17,205 bases of DNA from Thermoplasmatota archaeon (lineage in GTDB: Archaea > Thermoplasmatota > E2 > DHVEG-1). Positions 6,664 to 12,850 of the stretch are shown here, one piece after another. Position numbers and translations under genes: made by a program. The notes under the pieces were generated by a model. That model was not told the origin of the DNA, ran no database searches, and worked only from the letters and a program-made list of their open reading frames with translations. Within the stretch, counting starts at the first letter, position 1; each line of letters opens with the position of its first letter. The stretch lies in contig JAUWCF010000001.1 of assembly GCA_030609445.1 (NCBI GenBank), forward strand, positions 1 to 17,205, given 5' to 3'.

Positions 6664-7644
6664 ATGAAAATATTTGTAACAAGAAAAATACCGCAACCTG
6701 GACTTGATCTACTTCAAAGAGAACTTGAGTTAGAGATAAATCCCGAAAATAGAGTCCTTACAAAAGAAGAAATAATTAAAGGAATGCAAGGAAAGGATGG
6801 ACTCTTATGTCTTTTAACTGATTCGGTAGATAAAGATGTGATTTATTCTGAATCCAAACTAAAGATGATAGCAAGCTATGCAGTTGGTTATGACAATATC
6901 GATGTATTCGCAGCGACAAAACGAGGCATACCCGTAAGCAATACACCTGGTATTTTAACAGATGCTACAGCAGAGATGGCATGGGCATTACTTTTTTCAG
7001 TTACTAGACGTATTGCTGAAGGGGATACTTTTACACGAGCTGGGCGATTTGAGGGCTGGGATCCTATGCTTATGCATGGGCAAGACATTTCAAATAAAAC
7101 ACTGGGGATCATTGGTGCGGGAAGAATAGGCACCTCGTTTGCTTTAAAAAGTAAAGGATTCAGCATGGATATTTTATATGTTGATGATAAGGTAAATAAG
7201 ATATTAGAACAAAAGTTAAAAGCAAAAAAAGTAGATTTTTATGAACTTTTAAAAGCATCTGATTTTGTTTCTCTTCATGTCTCATTAAATAAAGAAACGC
7301 ATCATTTGATTGGTGAAAAAGAGCTTAAAATGATGAAGAAAACAGCGGTTCTAATTAATACATCACGAGGGCCAGTAATTGATGAGCAGGCACTTGTGAA
7401 AGCGTTAAAAGAGAGATGGATTTTTGGAGCAGGACTTGATGTCTACGAATATGAGCCAGATATTAGTGAAGAACTCAAAAAACTTGATAACGTTATCCTT
7501 CAACCTCACTCAGCTTCAGCGACAATTGAGACTCGTACGAAAATGGCAATAATGGCTGCTGAAAATATGGTTGCAGGACTCAAAGGTGAGATCCCACCTA
7601 ACTGTGTAAATAAAGAAGTATTTCAAAAGAGACCTATAAGGTAA
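6664..7644 (+). CDS. gyaR: Glyoxylate/hydroxypyruvate reductase-type D-2-hydroxyacid dehydrogenase
   Basis: The 326-residue protein is full length for archaeal GyaR. It has the split catalytic domain at both ends and a central NAD(P)-binding domain with GAGRIG at 151-156. The catalytic set is Arg235 (NTSRGPVIDE), Glu264 (DVYEYEP) and His282 (LQPHSAS); their spacing of 29 and 47 residues equals that of Pyrococcus GyaR (Arg241, Glu270, His288). The likely reaction is reduction of glyoxylate or hydroxypyruvate to glycolate or glycerate, though related dehydrogenases of this family act on other 2-oxoacids. GAGGA (6654-6658) sits five bases before the ATG. The end overlaps the convergent metallo-hydrolase gene by 11 bases. 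Confidence 0.88.
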   Translation: MKIFVTRKIPQPGLDLLQRELELEINPENRVLTKEEIIKGMQGKDGLLCLLTDSVDKDVIYSESKLKMIASYAVGYDNIDVFAATKRGIPVSNTPGILTDATAEMAWALLFSVTRRIAEGDTFTRAGRFEGWDPMLMHGQDISNKTLGIIGAGRIGTSFALKSKGFSMDILYVDDKVNKILEQKLKAKKVDFYELLKASDFVSLHVSLNKETHHLIGEKELKMMKKTAVLINTSRGPVIDEQALVKALKERWIFGAGLDVYEYEPDISEELKKLDNVILQPHSASATIETRTKMAIMAAENMVAGLKGEIPPNCVNKEVFQKRPIR

Positions 7645-8272
7645 ACACCCAGATCTCTGGTTCATTTGGAATTTCTTCTTTTTCAATGTCTATTTCGTTT
7701 CCAACTTTTAAGATTTTATACGTATTTTTTTCCAAAAACTCATCAATACCAGCAATGGGTAGTGAGAGCCCCTCTATCTTGTAGTGCATGGGTATGGTAA
7801 TTTTTGGCTGTATTGTATGTATTACGTTCCAAGCTTGATCTGAATCTATCGTATAAGTACCACCTATCGGTATAAATAAAATGTCTACTTCTCCGATTTG
7901 TTGAACTGTTTTTTCGTCGAGTTCATGACCTAAATCGCCAAGATGACAAAAGGTTATATCACCAGAGACAAACTTAAATATTATATTTTTACCTCGTTTA
8001 TCTCCATGGCATTCATCATGAAATGATTCATAGCCATTTATTTGAATATTTGAAATGGTTCTTTTCCGTCCGTCGGTAACGATCTTAGAGCTATATTTTT
8101 CCACTGATTTTACTTTGTTATGATCGTAATGATCATGTGATACTAGAATAATATCTCCTAAGGCTGTTGGTGCAGGAATACCTACTGATTTTCCATCATG
8201 TGGATCGGTTACGAGTGTTACATCGTTTGTGATTTCAAAGCATGAATGACCATGCCATCGTATTTGAAGCAA
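7634..8272 (-). CDS. Metallo-beta-lactamase-fold hydrolase (UlaG-like/UPF0173 type)
   Basis: The 212-residue product has the superfamily metal motif HDHYDH (His46, His48, Asp50, His51), a third ligand in FCHLGDLGH (His110, Asp113) and a final His163 in PMHYK. The N-terminus IRWHGHSCFEI matches the short UlaG-like branch, whose members hydrolyse diverse small molecules; no substrate can be assigned. It is translated from TTG 8272, supported by a very strong Shine-Dalgarno at 8280-8288; no in-frame ATG lies near. It follows endA on the same strand after 60 bases, so co-transcription is possible. Its stop lies within the end of the opposing gyaR gene. Confidence 0.85.
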   Translation of the reverse strand: MLQIRWHGHSCFEITNDVTLVTDPHDGKSVGIPAPTALGDIILVSHDHYDHNKVKSVEKYSSKIVTDGRKRTISNIQINGYESFHDECHGDKRGKNIIFKFVSGDITFCHLGDLGHELDEKTVQQIGEVDILFIPIGGTYTIDSDQAWNVIHTIQPKITIPMHYKIEGLSLPIAGIDEFLEKNTYKILKVGNEIDIEKEEIPNEPEIWVFTL

Positions 8273-8279
8273 TTTTTCT

Positions 8280-8288
8280 ACCTCCTCC
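8280..8288 (-). promoter_or_regulatory. Strong ribosome-binding site deciding a TTG start
   Basis: On the minus strand GGAGGAGGT precedes the TTG at 8272 by seven bases. This near-perfect complement to the archaeal 16S 3' end fixes the unusual start codon. Confidence 0.75.
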
Positions 8289-8332
8289 CCAAAAAATTTA
8301 CAAAAATGAAAGGTATATTCAATTTAAAAACG

Positions 8333-9388
8333 TTATGGCCGCAGACGGCCGAACTTAATGTAATCAATCTTTTCCCCATCGATTCTTGCAAATACTATTT
8401 CTTTATTGACAGAATGAGCAAGTCGTACGGCTCTACTCATTTCTGCCCAGATACTTTTAAAATCTTTATCGACAACATGAACGAGATATTCAGCATGTGT
8501 TTTGTCCGGTTGTTTTGTATATGCCCGGAAGTGAACACCGAATTTAAACCCAGTTTTTACGATGAGACCACTTTTTTTCAAATCAGAAAAAACAAGTAAT
8601 CTGGATTTGATGTCTGGCTGGAGTTTATGAATAATTTTTTTATACTCTTTATGGGAAAGTTTTTTACTTTGTGTTGAAAAAATATCGATCACTTTTTTTT
8701 CTAAAAGATATAATCCTTCTACAAGTGAAAGCTGGAGGCCATCTCCGAAAGGTTTACCGAAAAACTCTTTTTGAAACAAGGATTTGGCAAGTTTATTGTC
8801 AAAAAGTACAATACGATTTTTAAGAAGAATGCTGTGTCCCTTAGGATAATCATGTTCAGAGACATCTCCTTTCATATCTTGCAGTGATACACGATAGTAA
8901 GTGAGGTCCCCTTCTTCATCAACAATTGCAAACCATAATTCTCCATTTTTCTTTGTAATATCTTGTATTAAGTTTTTTGTCTCTTTTAGATCCAAAATGT
9001 CTCTTTCTGAAAATGCAGAGATAAAACATTGTCTTTCTCTTTCATCTTTTTTTTGTTTAAAGAGATAGAATGTGGTTTGTTTTTTTTCATCACAGTGCTT
9101 TAGTGCAAGTCCTCTGTTTCTTAGATCCTTGAATATGAGATATTTGATTTCAAATTCAGGGATTTTTTGTGCGGCAAAATTTACAAGAGTTTGAAAATCT
9201 AACTCTGTTTTTTTTTCAAATATTCTAATTTTATTTTCACCAAGAAGAAAAACTCCTTCAAGTAGATCTAGTTTAGCTTGGCCTTTTGAATTTAACGTAC
9301 CAAAATGGCTTCTGCTGTAAAGTCGTCCAGAATCTTTTTGTTTTTTTACAATTATTTGACTGCCGACGAGTTCTCCAAAGATTTGCAT
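8333..9388 (-). CDS. endA: tRNA-splicing endonuclease, two-repeat archaeal form
   Basis: EndA cuts bulge-helix-bulge motifs in intron-containing tRNA and rRNA precursors. The 351-residue length shows the duplicated form, as in Archaeoglobus, which works as a homodimer. The C-terminal repeat holds LVFSDLKKSGLIVKTGFKFG and the catalytic triad Tyr290 (HFRAY), His298 (HAEYLVHV) and Lys329 (AHSVNKE); the His-Lys spacing of 31 matches Methanocaldococcus EndA (His125, Lys156). The N-terminal repeat has the same pattern (LIFKDLRNRGLAL, LWFAIVDEEGDLTYY) but lacks the triad, so it is structural. The start ATG 9388 has no clear Shine-Dalgarno. The one tRNA in the window is intronless. It is followed by the metallo-hydrolase gene and preceded by the regulator gene on the same strand. 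Confidence 0.93.
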   Translation of the reverse strand: MQIFGELVGSQIIVKKQKDSGRLYSRSHFGTLNSKGQAKLDLLEGVFLLGENKIRIFEKKTELDFQTLVNFAAQKIPEFEIKYLIFKDLRNRGLALKHCDEKKQTTFYLFKQKKDERERQCFISAFSERDILDLKETKNLIQDITKKNGELWFAIVDEEGDLTYYRVSLQDMKGDVSEHDYPKGHSILLKNRIVLFDNKLAKSLFQKEFFGKPFGDGLQLSLVEGLYLLEKKVIDIFSTQSKKLSHKEYKKIIHKLQPDIKSRLLVFSDLKKSGLIVKTGFKFGVHFRAYTKQPDKTHAEYLVHVVDKDFKSIWAEMSRAVRLAHSVNKEIVFARIDGEKIDYIKFGRLRP

Positions 9389-9449
9389 TAGAAAGGGTAA
9401 ATTAAACTTCTTATTTGTTTTTTTTGTAATAATACATGCTAAACAGGCG

Positions 9450-9499
9450 TTTATATCTGAAAACTTTGCAGAGATGTTTTAAAGGAAATTATTCCCTTT
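9450..9499 (-). promoter_or_regulatory. BoxA and upstream dyad before endA
   Basis: On the minus strand ATATAAACG (BoxA-like, around 9450-9456) would start transcription near 9427, 39 bases before endA. About 25 bases further upstream AAAGGAAAT and ATTCCCTTT (9481-9489, 9491-9499) form a dyad with one mismatch in nine pairs. The dyad lies 27 bases after the stop of the regulator gene, so it may be a regulator site for endA or part of that gene's terminator. Confidence 0.3.
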
Positions 9500-9525
9500 T
9501 CTATTCTTCTATATTAACAGTGCAT

Positions 9526-9906
9526 TTATCTAATTTTAACAATATTTTTAAGTTCTGATAAATCTTTTTTAACATTTTCATATTCTTTTAGTTTTTCATG
9601 TTCAAAGTCGTTTATTATTTTAGATAATTGCATTGAAGGTTTGTAGATATGGACTGGTCTGCCTTTTCCTTTACTTTTAAGATCTCGCTTTTTTATCCAT
9701 CCTCTTCGTCTGAGTTCTTGCATGGCAATACTGACTTCAGGTTGCCTGAGATCTGCTGCATGTTCAATATCTGCGGAGCGGCATTCATCAACTTGATAAA
9801 TATAAAGTAATGTTTTTGCAAGATTTTTCGGCATCCCTAAATTTGTGAATATTCCAACAGCTTTATAGTCTTTTTCGTCTAATATGTTTATATTTTTTTG
9901 TTTCAC
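9526..9906 (-). CDS. Winged helix-turn-helix transcriptional regulator
   Basis: The 126-residue product has an N-terminal helical lead (LGMPKNLAKTLLYIYQVDEC), a helix-turn-helix with recognition helix around RQPEVSIAMQELRRRGW (54-70), and a basic wing KSKGKGRPVHIY (77-88). The C-terminus (about 95-126) is charged and likely a coiled-coil dimerisation helix. This arrangement occurs in a common archaeal regulator family of MarR/ArsR-like fold. No ligand-binding or metal-binding residues are evident, so the signal is unknown. The start is GTG 9906; the only nearby ATG is out of frame. The ribosome-binding site lies within a small inverted repeat. The MITE-like element sits about 75 bases upstream. 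Confidence 0.8.
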   Translation of the reverse strand: MKQKNINILDEKDYKAVGIFTNLGMPKNLAKTLLYIYQVDECRSADIEHAADLRQPEVSIAMQELRRRGWIKKRDLKSKGKGRPVHIYKPSMQLSKIINDFEHEKLKEYENVKKDLSELKNIVKIR

Positions 9907-9928
9907 AATATTCCATCTCCAAATATTG
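9906..9928 (-). repeat. Inverted repeat enclosing the ribosome-binding site of the regulator gene
   Basis: CAATATT (9906-9912) and AATATTG (9922-9928) are perfect complements with a 9-base spacer. On the minus strand the spacer reads TGGAGATGG, so GGAG falls in the loop, and the G closing the stem is the first base of the GTG start. The dyad could act in RNA by hiding the start, or in DNA as a self-repression site. Neither role is proven. Confidence 0.45.
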
Positions 9929-9982
9929 TATAACAGCTACTTGCTTAAAAATATGACCTTTTGATATAATATTCTCATGAAT

Positions 9983-10116
9983 CAGTACTTCGGAATGTAA
10001 GATTTTATTGACCGTTTCTACAAAATTATGATGTTCCTCATAAGGAGAATATGTTTACCATTCATCTTCAAATTGTACAATTTCTGCCTCTTTTACAGCT
10101 ACCTTCCGAAGTACTG
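9983..10116. mobile_element. MITE-like element with 13-bp terminal inverted repeats and TGAAT target duplication
   Basis: CAGTACTTCGGAA (9983-9995) and TTCCGAAGTACTG (10104-10116) are perfect inverted repeats, and pairing continues for three more bases after one mismatch. The 134-bp unit is flanked on both sides by the direct repeat TGAAT (9978-9982 and 10117-10121), as left by transposition. Inside there is no transposase frame, only AT-rich DNA, a small TCCT/AGGA hairpin and a 14-bp palindrome. Non-autonomous elements of this kind are moved by a full insertion sequence elsewhere. A five-base duplication is compatible with, for example, the archaeal ISH3 family, but the ends were not matched to any known element. 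The alternative is a structured RNA gene closed by a long stem; the flanking direct repeat favours a transposon. Confidence 0.7.
10070..10083. repeat. 14-bp perfect palindrome inside the MITE-like element
   Basis: AAATTGTACAATTT reads identically on both strands. It could be a transposase subterminal site or a protein-binding site carried by the element. Confidence 0.5.
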
Positions 10117-10207
10117 TGAATAGAAAACATATTTTCTTGATATTTTACTTTTACTCCAAGACGTCTGCTTATAAACTCTATGATCTTGGTGGCGGTAGTT
10201 TACAGTA

Positions 10208-10318
10208 CTATGTGTATGCTTCTTTCCATCGTTCTTCGTGTTTCTTATTTTTATCTTTTCTGGGTCTCTCTACGAGTTTGTCTATTTCTTTGATTACTGA
10301 GTCATATTTTTTATTCAA
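10208..10318 (-). CDS. Possible 36-aa charged small protein
   Basis: A frame from TTG 10318 encodes LNKKYDSVIKEIDKLVERPR followed by KDKNKKHEERWKEAYT and a stop. The composition is helical and highly charged, unlike most random frames. GAGAGG lies ten bases before the TTG, and a BoxA with a hairpin lies upstream in the right order. The product is not recognised. With only 36 codons in AT-rich DNA, the frame could still be chance or a remnant of an older gene. An antisense frame on the plus strand (10116-10325) is hydrophobic and has no support. Confidence 0.22.
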   Translation of the reverse strand: MNKKYDSVIKEIDKLVERPRKDKNKKHEERWKEAYT

Positions 10319-10341
10319 TCTTTAGCGCCCTCTCAATTTAT

Positions 10342-10388
10342 CATGCTAAATAATAGCATGTTACACTCTATCATCCATTATATTTAAA
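10342..10388 (-). promoter_or_regulatory. BoxA plus palindrome: candidate minus-strand promoter
   Basis: On the minus strand TTTAAATATAA (10378-10388) is a strong BoxA. A start about 26 bases on falls in the perfect hairpin CATGCTA/TAGCATG (10342-10348 and 10354-10360, loop of five). The layout resembles that of the toxin-antitoxin promoter at 2138-2163. It would drive the possible small gene at 10208-10318 or a small RNA. No other gene is close downstream on this strand before the MITE-like element. Confidence 0.35.
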
Positions 10389-10502
10389 CCTATTCTGTCA
10401 AACTGCCAAAATGAAAAAAACATGGAGTTCTAGATAATGTATCTGTTCCATATTAACAAAAAATCTTTTTCCTAACGGTATTATTTGTTGACAAGTTCAT
10501 TG

Positions 10503-12611
10503 TTAATCTTTATTTTTGTAATAATTCTTTATGCTCTTAGGGATTTCATCTTCAGAGAAATACTTTGGTTGTTTTCTATAATAATCATCGATTTTTACTT
10601 GCTTTAATTTCTTAGAAGAAGTAGTATGCTTTGGTTTTTTTGAAGATGCTGCACTGATAAGAATCCCTAGTCCTACACCGCCAATGCTACCAACAATTGT
10701 AAAAAATACGAAAAATCCAAAATATTTAGTGACGCTTCGATCCCATGGCGAGATACTAATTTTAGGTGGAACGCCTATATATCGTGATGACTGCCCGCTA
10801 CAAGTGCTTGTGTAACCGAGTGCCCCAGCAATAATGCCACTATATTTGTAATATACCATTGCGATATCTTCTGATGATTCATTCACAAGGCTTTCGGCAT
10901 ATTCATAGTAACTTACAGCAAGAACTGGTTCGACACCACGATTTCTGCTTTCAGCAATACTTGCACTTGCTCTCTCTTTCGCTCTTTTGATTTTATCATC
11001 ATCGATACCATTATGGGTTTCAAGTGCCAGATTTGCCTTTACAAGAGCTTCTAAGGCTTCAAAAAATGCAGCAGCCGAATACCCATTTTCTTTATCCGTT
11101 CTTGCAAGTTCTAACAAACCTTCAGCATCAGAAAGATAACTTGATGATTGCCCCATCTCCTCTAAAATAACACCTGAATAGACGACAGATTGTTGCGCAT
11201 CTTCAATGTATTCTCCTGCAAGTGTAGTTAGCTCATCAGCAGTGATATCTCCGGTATCATTAAAATAAATAGATATTCCAAGCCACCATTCAATGCTCTC
11301 ACTTCTCTGCATCGCATAGGAAATCTTATACAATGCCGTTAAATAATCACCTCTTTGATAGCTAGATTCTGCATCTGAAAGATAAGAGTCTGCATCAGAG
11401 GCACGTTTTTGACCAGCACCAACACACTGCAATGAAATTGTTCCATTTACTTCTGCGTTTTTTGCAAGACTGCTTTTATTGCTGTGATATTCTTTTACTT
11501 CGTTGAGAATTGAGTTTACATAATCTTGTTTGCTGTCTACACTAAAATAATTGCAGGCATATGTTACAAAATGTGAATCAATAAGTGATTGGAATGACTT
11601 GCTGGTGCTTGTGTAATAGACTTCTTGTTCGTACCAGTTTTCAGAATCTATCAATCGTTCATGTGCATTGTTGAGGAAATCAGTGACTTGATTTTTGTAA
11701 TAATCCGGCCAGCGGTTTGGGATTGTTGAATTATCGAAGGAATCACTCGCATTTTTATATGATGTTCTCGCATTTTCTAAGAGATTGGTTGCTAGTGGTT
11801 TCATGGAGTTGATATAGTCCTCTGTTGTGATGCTTTCGTTTGATTCAGATGTGGGAAACTCCCATCCTGTGAAATACAAAATAGCTTCGTTTATGTCTTC
11901 CACTTCAACTGCTTCTATCCCATAGTTTTCTAATGCATATTCTGCAACATTTTTTATGACTGATTTCGAAATGGTTTGCGTCCAGCCATTTTCTGTTGTT
12001 ATTTCTGTCACCATATCCATGTAGGTCATCTGGCCTTTTGGAAGTAGAAATCGTGTTGCACCAGCAGAATATGCCGCATCTATCTTTTGAAGAATCCCTC
12101 CGATTGGACCAATGCTTCCATCTGGATTTATCATACCTGTCATCACGGTTTTATTATCCATCGTCCAATTTTCAAGAAGCGATACAACCGCAGCAGTCAT
12201 TATACCACCTGCTGAGGGGCCTCCTATTATTGGAGCAGTGGTTCGTACGACAAAGAAGAAGTCGTATTCATCAGGATTTATATTGCATCGATCATCGTTT
12301 TTAACCAGAGCACTAGCCACTTTTACAGAAAGCCGTGCAGAACCCTGCATATCAATCTGTGTGAGCGGGAGCGTATCGACAAAAACTCTTCCGCGTCCAT
12401 TGCTTTGTAGTGTTACCGTTATTGTGGAGATAACGCCGACATACCCGTTATCTGTTTCAGCAACTGCTGGTGCATAAACAGTTATGTTACGATATGTAAG
12501 AAATATACTCTCTTCATAGACCTCTCCAGGTTCTATGGCTAATGAAAATTGTAGAAATGAAGAGCAGATAATGAAAAAACCTAGTATTACCATTAAGAGC
12601 TTTCTTAACAT
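10503..12611 (-). CDS. Secreted/membrane S18-type (Lon-like) archaeal serine protease
   Basis: The 702-residue product has a signal peptide (about 1-25), so its protease domain is outside the cytoplasm. That domain (about 30-230) resembles the Lon proteolytic domain: GGPSAGG carries nucleophile Ser133 and GGILQKIDAA carries Lys176. The Ser-Lys distance of 43 equals E. coli Lon (Ser679, Lys722). No AAA+ ATPase domain is present, in keeping with the archaeal S18-type predicted proteases. Residues 260-610 are long and helical, with repeated units such as DADSYLSDAESSYQRGDYLTAL and related SYLSDAEGLLELA. A glycine-rich membrane segment (about 630-656) and a basic 46-residue cytoplasmic tail close the protein. 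AGGAGA precedes the ATG. The 239-base gap to pycB serves as a divergent promoter region. The substrate is unknown; quality control at the cell surface or peptide scavenging are both possible. Confidence 0.85.
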   Translation of the reverse strand: MLRKLLMVILGFFIICSSFLQFSLAIEPGEVYEESIFLTYRNITVYAPAVAETDNGYVGVISTITVTLQSNGRGRVFVDTLPLTQIDMQGSARLSVKVASALVKNDDRCNINPDEYDFFFVVRTTAPIIGGPSAGGIMTAAVVSLLENWTMDNKTVMTGMINPDGSIGPIGGILQKIDAAYSAGATRFLLPKGQMTYMDMVTEITTENGWTQTISKSVIKNVAEYALENYGIEAVEVEDINEAILYFTGWEFPTSESNESITTEDYINSMKPLATNLLENARTSYKNASDSFDNSTIPNRWPDYYKNQVTDFLNNAHERLIDSENWYEQEVYYTSTSKSFQSLIDSHFVTYACNYFSVDSKQDYVNSILNEVKEYHSNKSSLAKNAEVNGTISLQCVGAGQKRASDADSYLSDAESSYQRGDYLTALYKISYAMQRSESIEWWLGISIYFNDTGDITADELTTLAGEYIEDAQQSVVYSGVILEEMGQSSSYLSDAEGLLELARTDKENGYSAAAFFEALEALVKANLALETHNGIDDDKIKRAKERASASIAESRNRGVEPVLAVSYYEYAESLVNESSEDIAMVYYKYSGIIAGALGYTSTCSGQSSRYIGVPPKISISPWDRSVTKYFGFFVFFTIVGSIGGVGLGILISAASSKKPKHTTSSKKLKQVKIDDYYRKQPKYFSEDEIPKSIKNYYKNKD

Positions 12612-12836
12612 ATATTCTTTCTCCTTGTAACTTTGGTGAATGGAAGCTTACCTACTAAAAACTTACTAAGTACTTCAAAAAAATCAATCGATAAGTTATT
12701 AACTTCTCTTTAATATTTTTGATCAATTGTTTATTAATAATTCTTGCATGGCTACCCCGATATTCTTAAGTAGGACAATAAGATACCCATCCACATTTAC
12801 AACCGTTACAGCAACCAAAAATAGATAGAAAATGAT

Positions 12837-12842
12837 GGAGGT
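12837..12842 (+). promoter_or_regulatory. Ribosome-binding site of pycB
   Basis: GGAGGT precedes ATG 12851 by eight bases, fixing the start of the first gene in the carboxylase operon. Confidence 0.7.
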
Positions 12843-12850
12843 AAAAATAA

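Larger units (their letters stand above)
9929..10502. other. Long intergenic region
   Basis: Between the regulator gene and the S18-type protease there is no convincing full-size gene. In order it holds the regulator's probable promoter (BoxA-like ATTATATCA on the minus strand near 9962-9971), the MITE-like element, the possible 36-aa frame, its candidate promoter and hairpin, and about 110 bases of AT-rich DNA up to the protease stop at 10503 in which I see nothing. Confidence 0.6.

Noticed and set aside
9983..10116. Structured non-coding RNA closed by the 13-bp stem
   Set aside because: The perfect flanking TGAAT duplication is better explained by transposition, and there is no good BoxA or T-tract in the matching positions. 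It remains an alternative.
10116..10325. A 69-codon hydrophobic plus-strand frame starting at the edge of the MITE-like element
   Set aside because: It has no ribosome-binding site or recognisable motif and is the antisense of charged minus-strand sequence.
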